A stretch of DNA of 64,000 nucleotides. Origin: Wolfiporia cocos (Eukaryota > Basidiomycota > Agaricomycetes > Polyporales > Phaeolaceae). The stretch spans positions 2,976,001-3,040,000 of the forward strand of contig JACCLO010000006.1 of NCBI GenBank assembly GCA_029448655.1, in the 5' to 3' direction. Positions 48,014 to 60,731 of the stretch are shown here, piece by piece. How positions within the stretch are numbered: the first letter of the stretch is position 1; the number at the start of each line of letters is the position of its first letter. The notes beneath the pieces are model-generated. The model saw nothing but the letters and a program-made list of their open reading frames with translations, did not search any database and was not told the origin of the DNA. Made by a program: the position numbers and the translations under genes.

Positions 48014-49931
48014 GATCGTTAAGCGATGTTATAGGTATCATTGTCTGCTTCACCACCAACGCGCTGCATTTAGCAGGAGCTAGGAATCTGGTCGGGGCAG
48101 AGCTTGTTAGATGGGCAGACTCGTGATTATATTGCTGCTGGCGCACAGGCGTTTTCTTCCGCTTAACGCGGTCCCAGAGGGCTGGGTCGCGCAAATAGAT
48201 TAGCGCTGAGCTTGGCGCTGTTTTTATTGGATGATCGCAAAGACCACGCTGTTGCGGGCTTGCGTAAGTGAACCGATGTGGGAAGTACGTTTTGCCCAGA
48301 TGAAACTCGCTGCAGGACGCGTGCGCCGGCTATAACGTAGAGCGCTGTGGATCAAGTGCCAGTGAGGACCTACTGGAGACCTGAACGTGGTTGACGAACG
48401 TGCATGCGCCGAGGACGGACGCTAGACAGTCCTTGCTGCACCGAGCAAGAGGTTGAAGCGCGCGTACGTTCGAGTTCAAAGCACGTACTACGTTCTATCA
48501 TGATAGACCACAAGTCTCTCACAAATTCAACAAGCCACTGATCTGCGGAGTAGCCCGGAGTTCCGCGTGATTTTAGGACAATATACATCCGCACCTGTGA
48601 CAAGCCAGAATCATGATCGCAAGACCGCCCTGAATGCACGGAAATACGAACTGTTCGGCAGGGGGGCAGCATCCACTGTGATATGTTTTGGTCAGATACC
48701 CTATATCGGTGGTGTTCGCCGAGGCCCCAATGGCTTTATTTATAGATCGTCCTCGAGCCTGCAGATCAGAGAGAGAGCCACGTCCTAGGTCCTTATCAAT
48801 TATCTAGCGTCACACACGTTTCAATGCGCATAAAGGATGCGCATTGATATTCGACCTTCAGAGCTCCTCGTTGCTAAAAATATCAAATTCCTGCATCAAA
48901 GAGCCGCGGGACAATTTGTGGAAAGCTCAGAACCGAGCTTCGAATCATCGAGACCACAAAAGCGATCGTGCCTTGACTCATACCATCCCCACGTGTGCTG
49001 ACAGCTGAGAGATGGTATGCGCACAAAACATTCGGGAAGGCACACGCAATCGGTTACGATCACCTCGGATGGTTCTACGAACATTGTTCAGGACAACGTT
49101 CCATCTGGGATGACGGGATTTCAATTGCCAAGCGCAGTGTGTATAGCCATGAGAGAGCGTGATTGATGCTGGTCCCCAGATACAGCGACCTTGACCGGGT
49201 TGGTTGTGCGCTCCGTCTCCATTACCTAGCAGACGTTTCAAGCGCCACGCCACTGCCAGGGGGAGCCACTCGCCAGAGCGAGAGTCAGATGAATAGCTAC
49301 ATGAAGGGCTCTGGTACGCGGTTTAGTTAAACGCTACGATGAACAGGGAGGGAGCATTGCGCACAATTACGACACATTTCTTGGTAGTAGTGCGCCGAAC
49401 TTAGCACCCGGAGTACACCTTATTATCGTTCCCGGCGGTGTGGCCCATTTGTAGAATTTGCGTATTACATCTCGCCCAGCCTTCACAGGCGTATAAATAC
49501 GGTCTGGCCAGCCGACTTGAGGTAAATTCCAATCTCGTTGAACATTCTAGTACAGGGTATGTGCATTATGGCGATACAGCCAATACTCTACAGCAGTTTG
49601 ACAAGGCATGCCAGGGTCTTGAGGAACACGAATTGCGGATGAGCGAGAGCAATGTAAGTGTGTGATTGCGCGACAGTCCAATAATGATGACGTTGTGGTC
49701 GAGCAAGGAAACGAGAAGTGAAAAATGAGACCAGATCCGCGACGCAGAAGCAAGCACCCAGCACCCATAGAAACAGAAGTCAGATACACAAAAGCATGAT
49801 GCACAACAGCGCGCAGGATTTGCAAAATCGTGACCAGTAACGAGACGCTCCGAGCAGCTCCGAGCAGGGACACGGGATAATCCACAGGGCCCTCGGCGCC
49901 GGCGAGCAGCGGCACCTAATAGAATACCGAG
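48014..49931. other. Gene-poor stretch
   Basis: No supported gene. The interval separates the DUF6533 array from the disordered-protein gene, and its right end should carry that gene's 3' UTR. Confidence 0.45.
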
Positions 49932-52887
49932 CTAGTAGTCGCAGAAGGCCATCTCGCTCAGGCGCCGGCTTTCCTCGTTCTCTATCCGCCCCGCCTCGAC
50001 GAGAAGGCTCCCGCGGTCGTGCATGGTCGGGCTGAGCGCCTGGCGCGGGCGCAGCCCGACGCCGACGGTCGACTTTGGCGGCACCGCAGGCGGTTTGAGC
50101 TCCTTGGACGCCTTCGTGCGGAGGCCAGCGGGGAAGGACGACGGCGGTATCGCGGGGAACGCGGAGGGGGGGCAGCCGGGCGCGCTGCGTGCGGTCGGAG
50201 ACTGCGGTGCGGACGGGGAGTCGACGGAAGACTTGGGGCGACTGGATCGGAGCGAGGAGAGCGTGCCCGCGACGGAGCGCCGGAGGTTCTGCATCGAGCT
50301 CGATGCGCGCGGGTTCTTGAACAGAGGCGCATCCTGCACGATCGCAAGTCAGTGTCCATCCCGCGGAAATGCACTTAGGAGGTAATATAGACACTCACGT
50401 CGGAAGGGTCCTCCTTCTTCCCAAAAATCACAGAGGAAATCGACCGCCGCCGCTCCGAGTCTTGGCTGGCGCGCCGCGCGCGGGGGCGGGGCCTCGCGGC
50501 CGCAGCAGCCATCAGATCGCGCATCTTCTGCGCCTCGTCCTGCATGCGCGCGTCAAGCTCCGCACTCGCATACGCAGGCGCGTCCTCCTCGCTCGAGTCG
50601 TCCTCCTGGACCGCGCTCCCGTCCAGCGCCGCCACGAAGACGGGTGCGAGCCCGTTCGCGACGCCCGCACCGTGGCCGTCGGAGCTAGTGAGCACGCGGC
50701 GCGCATGGTACGCGTGCGAGAGCGTCGTGGGCGTAACAGGCAGCGCCGACTCGGACGGCGAGGACGATTCGGTCGTGCGCGTCGGCGAGAGCGCGGGGAG
50801 CGTGGCCGAGCGGCTCCGCCCCGCGGCCGACTCCGTGCTCTCCCGTGTGCTGTGCGCGCCATGCCGGTGCCCGCGGCCGCGGTCGAGCGAGCCCCGCGGC
50901 TGCGTGACGGACAGCGAGAACGCCGCCGCCCCCGCCGCGGCGGGCTGTACGTCACCCGCGGACGAGCTCGAGCTCGGGCGCGAGGGCGCGATGGTGACGA
51001 CGATCGGCGCGGGCTTTTCCTTCTTTCCCTTGAGGCTGAACGCGGACGGCGGCACCGGGGCGGCGGCAGCGGGTGTCTTGCGCGGGGGCGGCGGCGGCGG
51101 CGCGTCCGCGGAGGGCGAGTGCGGCTCGGTGCTCTGCGGGCGCGAGGGCAGGTGGAAGGAGATGATGCTGTTTCGGCGCCCCGCGTTCTCGTTCTCCTCG
51201 CTGCGGTACGCGTACGCGGGCACGAGCACCGCGTCCGAGCCGTAGATCGACTCGCGGATGTGCGGCGGCATGTCGTCCGATGAGGCGGGCTGCGTCTCCC
51301 TCCGCCCGCGCGGGCTCGTCGCGGACTGCAGCCAGCGCGTGATGCGCTCACCGACGTCGCTCGGGCGCCGCCGGCCGTGCGCGGGCGCGGTCTGTGAACT
51401 GGTGCCCTTGTCGAACGCAGCTGAGAAATCAATGGAGGAGCGCAGCTGTTCTAGGGACGGCGAGACCGTGATCGCCTGCAGGATAGCACTATAATCCGAC
51501 GGGGGCGCGTCAGAGGGCGCGGCGCTCTTTGCGGAAGAAAGGTTCGGTGCAGAATTTTCGAAGGTGCCCACATTCTTCGCCCCGAGGTCGAGCCCGAGCT
51601 GCTTAAGCTGCTCGTCCGACGGTGATAAAGTAGAAGACGCGCTTGTCCCCGAGCCATGTGAGCCCGCCTCCCGATCCGCGCGGTTCTTCGCGAGCCACGC
51701 CTCCTTGTACCGCTGCGCCTCCGACCCGTCGCGGGTCTCGCTCGACGGGCTGGGCAGGAGCACCGCGTACCGCCGGTCGAGCTCCCTCTCCTGCTCGCTC
51801 AGCGGCATCATGAAACCGTCCTCGTCGCGGTAGCGGGCCTTTGGCGGCGCAGTAGGGGCGAGCCCGCGTGCGACGAGGGCGGCGTGCCGCTGCTCCGCGG
51901 ACGTAAAGGCGTTGGGTGCCGGCGCCGGCGCCTTGGGGAGCGCGAGGCGCATCGTCGGCTTGTGCCGCGCCTGTGGCGGCTGCGGTTGCGGGGCATCGGC
52001 TGCATCGTGGGCGGACCGGCGCGTGCGGCTGCGACTGCGACTCCGCGCACGCTGTGTAAAGGAGATGGGCCCTGAGATCGGGAAGGCCGATGGCGGGCCG
52101 TTGGCCTGCTGGTGCGGGGGTGCGGGGGCGGTAGTCTGTTGGGCCGACGTAGACCGTAGCTTTAAATTTGTCGTGAGCCGCTTAAAGAGGCCTGAGCTTG
52201 GTTGGGACGCGGTGGGAATGGGCGGGAGCGGCTCGTCCTTCGAGAGCCGGGGCTTGCTAGAAGGTGCGGCGGCGCTGGTGTGGGAATGGTGGGCATATAT
52301 CGAGGAGCCCGGCGTGTGCCTGCACCAGAAGAGCATCAGTATCGGAGCGTCGATTGCGAGTATCGGACAGGTCGAATGCGAGGAAAGGGTGAGGGGTGTG
52401 AATCGCTACCTGAGGTAGTCCAGCATGGGTCAGGAGATATCTCGGTGACAAAAAAGACAGCTTGGGAACGGGATGAGGTGATAGACTACAACTTAAGGGG
52501 GCACACGGGGGTGCGGGGGATATGATGCACAGCACGGGAATAGAAGCGCGGTAATTTGAACGAAGAAATGTGATGCCAAGCAGGTGCAGCAGATACTCAC
52601 CCGCCGTCGACGTCGACCCCGCCCGCCGCAACAATGAGCCCGGTGGCGGCCCCTGTGGCGGATGTGGCTTGTGCGCGGCTGTCTGGCGCGTCGATCACGA
52701 TCGGGGCGCGCCTGCTTCCGCCATTGGCGACGCCACCCCGGCCGTCTTCTGCCCTCTGAGCGCCATGCGCCACCCTCCCCTTTGCGCCCTCTGCCCGCCG
52801 CCCGGCCGCCTCGTGCGCCTGCGCTGCCTTCTGCGCATGGCGCGCCGGTTGTGTGAGGATCTCGGTGCGTGTCGGGATGACTGCCAT
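49932..52887 (-). CDS. Large intrinsically disordered Pro/Ser/Ala-rich protein
   Basis: Two exons are secure: 52319-50399 and 50333-49932, the last ending SRRLSEMAFCDY. For the first exon there are two candidates in the same phase: 52887-52601 (MAVIPTRTEILTQPARHAQK..., CAATGGC start context, GTGAGT donor; 869 residues in total) or 52426-52410 (MLDYLR, weak GTAGCG donor; 779 residues). I favour the first, although its intron would be 281 bases, long for this genome. The protein is low-complexity throughout, with poly-Pro (DAPPPPPPRK), poly-Ser and Ala runs, RARSRSRSRTRRS, and short ordered islands such as GFMMPLSEQERELDRRYAVL and SLEQLRSSIDFSAAF. No enzymatic domain, signal peptide or membrane span was seen. 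Similar long disordered proteins with charged helical patches are common in Agaricomycetes and are mostly uncharacterised. GC content is far above the flanks. Confidence 0.75.
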
Positions 52888-55800
52888 TGTATCAGCGGAC
52901 AGCAGCAAGCGGGAGCAGGAGGCTTTATGTGAGTAAGGACAGTGTGGGGACAGGGAGCGCAATGGGGCTCCTGGGGCTACGGGGCGTGGCCGGCTGCGGT
53001 GTCGTAATATAGCCTGCGGTGCCTGTCCTCGCAACAGTCGTCAGCATACGAGCGCACTCACGCTGAGCACACGATCCACTGCTTACTGGCAGGTTCCGAG
53101 CTTCTTGGATCGAGCGAGGTGAAATTCCGGGTGTGCGTGCGATCTCGACTCGGATAGATGGGGGCCAGCCAATATCCGATTAGGCTCGAATGCACGAATG
53201 GATCGTCTGCCTTCGCAGGCGGGCTGCGCTGGGCTCGTGCGAGGGCGGGGGAGGAGAAGAGTGGCAACAGGGACGGACGCATGATATATACGATCGGTGC
53301 GGTGCATTACGGCTTGTCTAGACAACACGCGAGCCACCGAAACTGCTGACCCTGGCTGCAGCGCGAAGCGTCGTGCACGAGCATGCGCTGCATGTGTCCC
53401 ATATATCACACAACCGCAGTGTGACCCGTCTTCTGGCCTAGGGCGCCCAGTAGACCCCGGGGTCCCTTCCGATTCCTGTCACGCTCCAGCACAGATTCAG
53501 CGCACGTCACGCCAGTGTCACAGCGGACCCCGACCGCCCATTCGCCCTGCGCCGCACCGTGAGGCTCGCTTGCATACATGGCCTCCAGCATGCCTCCCAG
53601 CTTCGCGGGCGAGCCCGGTGGGAGCGCAGACCCCAAGGCGGGTGGCTTGGCATCATAGCAACCGTTGCACCGGGATTGCAGTCGGTACGCGACCTTCCCA
53701 CCTGCCCTCGCAAGCTCCGGACGCATGCGGGGCCGTCCCGGCCGCAGTCGTTAAATGTACACCCCGGGCCAGGCGCACGCACGCCGCCAGCGTCCAGTCC
53801 ATGCGCGACGTTCCCGCGCCTCCGCCGCTGCGCCCTTGTCTGCCGGTTCCATTCTCATCTTGCGATCACGACATCAGCTGGTGCGCACACGGCGGATTGA
53901 CGGGTTCGCTCGCGTCTTAGCGTGAAACTGCGTGCCAGGCGGACCGCATTATTTCCGTGGTCGCAGCGCGCATCAGCCGATCCCATGCAGGTCCGCAAAG
54001 CCCGATGTGACATGGACGCACGTCGACTGATTGTTGACCGCCACTGACCCCCGCGGGGAAGCGTGTCCGCGCGCTTGCATGCGAGCCGGAGAGCGCGCCG
54101 AGTCTATGTTGACACGCTCGGGACCGGCGCCGTTGTTCGGGTAAATACGTCTTCGACTCCGTCGATCTCGATACATACACGGGCGAGTGCGAAGCGCAAG
54201 GCAAGCCGTATCGCCCGCAATATGTCCAAGATCGCAATTGACTGTGGGTGTGGCTTCGCACCATAGTGTGGCTTCGCTTCTGGGCATGATAGACTGATGC
54301 AGGTGTGCGGCGTCATACCGCGAGCGCCCCACAATAGGGTAGGCTTTTGAATCCCGAGGGTGTCAAAAGGGGCAGCCACACGCTCACGAGGCCACGTACC
54401 GGAATCGGTCCACCCTTCTTGACTCTTCCGAGGACCAGTGTTGCATTCACCCGCCGCCCTTTCCTTCACTCAGCCATAGGATACAGCAGCTAGTCTAGAA
54501 CCACTGTGAGCCATTGTTTCAGAATATTGTGAACGCACTCTCCACCTGACAATTTAGGCGCTCACCACACGACAGGCGGTATTGTGTTTTGTGTTGGGTT
54601 ATCAATTTGAGTGACTAGTACGAACGTCGGTGAGTGGCCGTACAAAGTGTCGGCCAGCATGCTGACAGGCTGGATCAGGAGCCTAGGTACACAATAGCAC
54701 AGTGTACGCTAAAGTGAGGTTCCCGAGCAGAATGTCATGCCAAACCACATCAGTAAGAGGGCGACATCGACGTCGTGGGCTCACCCACACCATTCTAGTC
54801 ACGCCGTCACGGTGCACGACATAGCTTGGGCACTCGACAGACAACATAGACACAGAACCAGAGACAGACGGCGGTAGAGATACCACAGAACCGGTCGCAG
54901 ATAAGACCATGCTACCCAGCTTGCCAGACACAGACATCGCCGCATTGGCAACTGGCGTGTGGTGCGAACGGGCGGACGTAGGGCGGCGCGTGCACGGGCA
55001 CCCAGGACGGATGGGGAGCTTCGCGAGAAATGGGGCACAAATGCGTGCGCACGCCGCGCTTATCCGAGCCGCTCTGTCATACCTTCCCGCTCGATCCCTG
55101 TGGACCCTGTGTTCGCCATTCGACGGGCACTAGAGGCTCCTATAGATCGCCCGGGAGCTTGTAGTCGAAGACAGGAAGTCAGACGGTCCAGAATGTGCAG
55201 CCTTGCCTTCCTGGCTGAGGTTCGCGGTGGCGGCCGCCGCTGAGGGAAAAAGCAATCGGTACACCTGCGATACGTTGTTATATATATGTCAGATCCAGCA
55301 AATTTGCTTGATAGCCTGTTCGTCCGGAATCAGAGCTGCCTGCACGTAAGCAATACCTGGGATTACCGCTCACTGGCCGTGATCGTTTTGAAAACCTGGT
55401 AGCCTCATGGGCAAACCGTCCATAGTGGTATGACAATCAACGCCGTGTAAATGTCACGGTGTGCTGGACCGTATTCATGCTATGGGACGAGATCAATCAA
55501 GAGTCAGTGCATTGTATAGAGTTGACATGCTGAAGTGTTCATGACTGAGTTTGGTATACTCATATCCGAGTAACCGTTCACTTTGAGCGCACTTCGCTGA
55601 ATGGCGGACAGGTCGTGGTACACGGCGACATAGCCGGGCGACGAAGCAGTGACGTGAAGAGCGCCCGCCCACGTCTTGCCGCTGGGCTAAAAGAGGCGCG
55701 CACTCTTTAGACTATTTCCATATGCCTAACACGAAGGGAACAGAGACATCGCCGCGCTGGGCTGATCACGTCGGATGCGATGGACTGCACGGTGCGTCAG

Positions 55801-58800
55801 ATAAGCGCGACACATCCCTGGCCGTTGTGACCGTGACGAAAGCGCAGACATTCAGCTATGCTGCAGAAACAATTAGAGGGAGGCATGATTCGGAGTAGAA
55901 GGGATGCAGCAGCGCGTTCTGTGGGAGATGAGAAACGAGTGGGCTCGGACAGACGAAAACTTGCCATACATCCTGAGACCCCGAATCGGATTGGCCATGG
56001 AGGCACACTCAACCGTTTCTTCCTATTCTGCGGCGGAGTTCCTGGAGACCACCCTCCCAGAATCGAGAGCGGCGAGCTTGAACAGCATGACGAGCGGCTG
56101 ATTGTTTGTTTGGGTGATGATAAAATTAGTACCTTTTTCGCGATCTATCCGGTAGTGGGTAATATGCTATGGTCCTTTCAGTGACAGTATGCGCCGGGGT
56201 ATATGCGCATATTTATCATACTGATGGCAATGTTGAGTTCTTTTGCGTTCCTGCTCGCGAATATTCCATTTCCTCACGGTCGTCGATGTCATCGGGACAG
56301 ACGACATTGAGCGCGAACTGATTAGAAGCCCTTGAGACAGGTGCCTCCATGGTACCTCCATGGTCCTGTATCTGGCATCGCAAGTCTCTGGGATTTGGAC
56401 TTGCAGGTGGTACTTGTTCGAGGAAAGCCGTGTCCGCGCAGGCCGTAGCTCGTGTAGGCACTGTGGCATGCCCATTCAGGCTTTCGTGCCCGAATTGCAG
56501 TAGCGAAGCGACGTCTCGCTGTGGATGGACAAGATGCAAAGTACGTAGATAAGTCGTGAGGAGCGTAACGTGGCGATCAGAGGACCTAGAATGTGAACTA
56601 CACGTACACTTAAGCGATGACGTACATAGATATGAGTAGCACTGACGCACGATTTAGGGCGCGATCGACTGCGAATTGTCGAGTAGAGTCAACGAGTTGC
56701 CAAACGTGTGAATGGTGCAACATAAATGAGAGAACTGGTCCTGGGAGCTGCGGTCCCGGTGTACGGTTTGCGTAGCGTTCACATAGTCGTTCTGCGTCGG
56801 TGCGAGGTGTCTCGTGTGGCATATGTGGGCAAAAGCCACCACTGGTCATGCACATTTTGCAGCGCGGATACGCATTTACCTCTTACCGCAGTGACATTTC
56901 GTTCGTGAAGTGCGAGATCTAAGGAGAATTGCGTACACCACAGTGCTCATATCTACAATGCACGAGCGAAAGCTGCTGCCACCGCCTTGCTCACTCGTCA
57001 TTCCTGCAGTGCATGAGCGAAATTAGCCCTCACGAGATTAGACTTCATACGCCGGTGCATTTTGCTCCTGCGCTGCAGAGCAAAAACGTGGACGCCGAGG
57101 CGTCTCATTTCTGCCACAATGGGGGGCTGGTCTAAGACGGCGCAGGCATGGCCGCCTTCGCCCCTGCACTGCCAGTGCAGGAACGTCGCCGTTTGTGAGT
57201 TACATAAGAGTTGCGGCTCGCCATGCAGAAGCGACAACACAGCTGTCGCATTTGCTCCTGCAACGCAGGGACGGGATTTCGCGCGACTCGAGTGTGTGAG
57301 CAGCGGCTTCGCGTCGTGCATCCGGGCGCCTAATGCAGGGGATCCCCTGGCGATGTGCCACAAATGGCAAGGGCATGGCCACAACAGGCCTAGGGAGAAC
57401 ATGTTATTGAGAAGCGGTATGTACAGGCCACAAGCCGGTGCACCGGACGGACCGTGGAGGCTGAGCAATTCGAGCGGGTAGACGTTGTCGATGTCGCCGA
57501 GGATGATGGCGGCATGCCTGTGGGCAATTGCGGCGGGGTTTGCGGAGTGTGTATATGCCGCGGCCGCCCACTTGTCGACGACGTGACGATCATTACGAGA
57601 AAGCGCGTTTGGGCGGTGCTCAAAGAGTTCCCCAAAGATCAAGTAGAACGACGGCGCCGAGTTAGGCCCATGAGGCGCGGATGCCCGCGATGGTGGGACA
57701 CTCACAGGATGGTAGAACTCGAGCAGGCAGCTTGTGGTCGTGATTGTCAGCTGAACCGTGCCGCTCCACACGGTGCAGTCATCACACCAGCGGCCCTTGC
57801 ACTTCTGTGGCGAGAGTCTGTAGGCGGTGGCCTGCCTGGCAGCGTACACAGACAGGAAGAATGAAGCAATGTGCGCGTAACCTTGCGTGTTCCGGTCGGC
57901 GGCAATATCAGGAGCCGCTGGCGCGTGAGCAGTATGCAGAACTATGTACGGACACGGTGACCCTACGGACGGGCTGCGCAGGGGTTCATCGAGCAGAGCA
58001 AGAGGGCAGCGGAGGGCGCAGCAGTAAAGAAGAGACAGGTAGATGAGCGACGGGTATATCAGAGATGGCAAGGCGGTGGCGTTGCTGGATTCCTCCGCCG
58101 CGAGATAGCGGACAGAACGACAGCGGCTGCGGGATACCGAGTAGCGGTGAGGGGCTCAGAGATAGCCAGTAAGGCGTAGCGGCGGTGATGGGGATGAGAA
58201 TGACGACACTGATTACAGCGGCAAGATTTGCTCCTGTAGTGCGAGAACAAGGTTTGAATGGTGCAAACGGCAGAGGGCAGCAGTGTTTCATTCCTGCGGT
58301 GTGGTGACGGTAGTCGGCGGGTGACCCCTAGTGCTCCCTAGCAGGAAGAGATAACAGAGGTGGTATTTTGTGATCGGTAGCACGCAGGACCATTTTATGG
58401 CAGCATCACGACGGATTCAATCCAGAATCAGTCCATCGTGCAGAGTAGACACACGAAATGACATGGCCGAGGTATTCGACTAGACTGACCAGCGACTTCT
58501 CTCCTGAGCTAATGTCCCGCAAGGTCTGTGCATAAACTAGCAACGAGAGTAGAACCGAAAGCTCCTATGACATGAATGTCCAGGTCAGTCCTCAGCAAGA
58601 AGAGAGAAAGTGCGATAGGCGCCAGTCGGGACGCGCTAGCCGGAACGCACGTGGTCGATCATTTACTGAGCACTCCATTGCCGCTCGCACTTTGCTCTGT
58701 CCTTTGCAGTTCGTCTGCACCTCGCCTTGTAGGGCTATCGTGACCGAAAACATCTCGTGCAATGCCGAGAATATTTCGCTGAAATAGGCAGCGTATTCAA

Positions 58801-58943
58801 GCATCCGCATAGAAGTGTCGTAATACTTGTAGCCTGGAGGTCTGTCCGTTCGTGTCTGCTGATATTACAGACTCACCTCAGTAGCCACTTCATAGATTGC
58901 ATCACACTTGCGACACAAGAGCTGATTGAACTACCACTCTGAT
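52888..58943. other. GC-rich gene-poor stretch
   Basis: No gene could be supported. A TATA-like GCTATATTACG on the minus strand near 53005 may serve the disordered-protein gene. The longest open frame is on the minus strand at 56998-58071 (357 codons, MPSLIYPSLIYLSLLYCC start, signal-peptide-like), but it has no recognised motif, overlaps good open frames on the other strand and contains the palindrome cluster, so it is treated as unproven. Confidence 0.45.
56955..58311. repeat. Cluster of short palindromes with CCTGC...GCAGG core
   Basis: Related imperfect palindromes occur at about 56957, 57001, 57061, 57163, 57251, 58227 and 58289. The clearest are CCTGCACTG-C-CAGTGCAGG (57163-57181, perfect), TTTGCTCCTGCGCTGCAGAG (57061, continuing CAAA) and TTTGCTCCTGCAACGCAGG (57251). 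Shared half-site: TTTGCTCCTGC or ATTCCTGC. Confidence 0.55.
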
Positions 58944-60731
58944 ATGTATTGCTACGCATTGCGGGCGCACGGGCTCCTTGTCTCGAGGGGTCTTACCCTG
59001 CAAGCTGCGACTGCACGAATTGCCTCGCGTCGCCATTATCAGAGTTCCCGCACTCAAAAGCAGGTGATCATCGATTCACCGCGGCTAGAAGACATTGGGT
59101 CAGATCCCGGAGACAAGCCGCGCCCCTTTGCAATTGAACGCATTGGAGGACGCGAATGTCACATCTCGTGGGCGGAGAAAGGCGTCACGAAGGAGTGGCG
59201 CGACCTCCCCGCGGTATCAGATTACCAGGGAAAGATACAGGCGTCATCAACCACGGGCTCACTTGGGGGCCGGCTCTCGTCGTGGATACGGCAAATGTTC
59301 CTCCCGACGAACTACCCACAGTCCGTGCATCGGTCGTGCGTCCCTCCGCTCTCGCGCTCGCTCCGGCTGACCCGTCTGAGCTCGCCTCGACTTTCCTTGC
59401 GCATCTCTCTGTACGCCCTATAACGCACTCGCAGGTACATGCCGTTCCACATCCTGCAGTTCTTTGAGACCGTGTTCGGGACGGTCGTGTCCGTGCTGTG
59501 CAACCAAGCGCTGCTCTCGTCCGTCGGCGTGAGCGCTGAGGGAAGCATCTTCGGTGCGGTCGCCGTGCAGTGGATAATCAAAGACGGCGCGGGCGAGGTC
59601 GCGAAGCTGTTCTTCATACGCAAGTATGCGCCGTATTTCGACAGCCATCCGAAGTCATTTGACCTGTTCGGCGAGTGCATCGTCGCGCTCGGGAGCGGCC
59701 TGCAAATTGCAACGCTGCTTGTGACGCCGACCCCGGGGAACTTCCTCCTATGCGCGGGTATGTCTGTTTCGGCATGACGCGTTTTGTGCTGATGTTGTTC
59801 GTGCAGCCGGTGGCAATGTGTTCAAATTAGTTGGCTATGCAGTACGTTCTTCTCACCATCAACATTGCTGGGGAATGACTGTTCCTTACTCTGACAGGTC
59901 TGGTTCACGACGCATATCAAATTCGTCCGTTACTTCTCACAGCAGGGTAACGTTGGCGATGTTGCGGCGAAGGACGAGTCGCAGACGTCTATTGCACAGC
60001 TCGCTGGGTACGCCGCAGGAATCGGATTGCTCACATTTTCGCACTCGCCGGCGTACTTGTATTCTCTGTTTTTTCTACTCACTCCGGCGCATCTTACCAC
60101 GACTGTGTTCATGATGCGTGTGGCCACATTCGAATCGCTGACGGTTCCGCGTTTGAGCTTACTTGCGCGTGGGTATGCCGCAGAGAGGGACGATGGGATT
60201 GTACCTTTCAAGGAGCTTGAGAAGATGGGCCAGACCGGACTGTTCGGCGAATTTTACAAGATGAAGAGGGATCAAGTTGTCAGTCTCGCACCGAGGGTGG
60301 CGGATGTAATAGGTGCTGAAACTAACAGTGAATCAATGCGATGGGAGCTCTGCACCAACGTCTTCCGGGTAAGATTGATTTGTCGGTTGCTATGCATCCA
60401 GTAAATTGAAAATCTATCACAGAACGACAAATATCTGCTGTATCCCCAAACATCAGTGTCGAAACCGATCCTCGTATTCTACCACCCAGATGCCACGACT
60501 GACGACTTCATCTGTTCGGTTCTTAACGCCGCCCGGCTTCGTCATCTTCTCTCAGATCCCGAGCAACCCACCTTCCGCAGTTGTCTCATCGGTTCGCATG
60601 TTTGGACACAAAGTCACTTCCCCTCCTTCAAGGCCGCGCTGGAGGAAAAAGGCTGGCGCACAGACGAGATTGGCTTCGCAGACCACGGACACCGCGTCCT
60701 CTGGGGCTCCGAGACGGAACGCAAGAGCTAG
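58944..60731 (+). CDS. RUS family protein (DUF647, root UVB sensitive-like)
   Basis: Five exons (58944-59332, 59435-59757, 59807-59841, 59898-60368, 60423-60731) join in phase to 508 residues. The N-terminus is Arg/Ala-rich without acids for about 40 residues (LTLQAATARIASRRHY), which could target mitochondria. DUF647 begins at FLPTNYPQSVHRYMPFHILQ and includes NQALLSSVGV, VAVQWIIKDGAGEVAKLFF, GGNVFKLVGYAVWFTTHIKF, QQGNVGDVAAKDESQTSIAQ and LLTFSHSPAYLYSLFFLLTP with several hydrophobic spans. The C-terminal 100 residues (FYHPDATTDDFICSVLNAAR, FKAALEEKGWRTDEIGF) form a soluble tail. Plant RUS1/RUS2 affect UV-B and vitamin B6-linked signalling; the animal member is C16orf58. The biochemical function in fungi is unknown. 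Confidence 0.9.

Noticed and set aside
50369..51283. 304-codon plus-strand frame opposite the disordered protein
   Set aside because: Arg/Gly-rich antisense shadow of the GC-rich Pro/Ser/Ala codons.
53297..53920. 207-codon plus-strand frame
   Set aside because: Cys/Arg/Pro-rich composition typical of non-coding GC-rich DNA, and overlapped by minus-strand frames.
56998..58071. 357-codon minus-strand frame with a hydrophobic start
   Set aside because: No motif, overlapping open frames on the other strand, and repeated palindromes inside; kept only as unproven.
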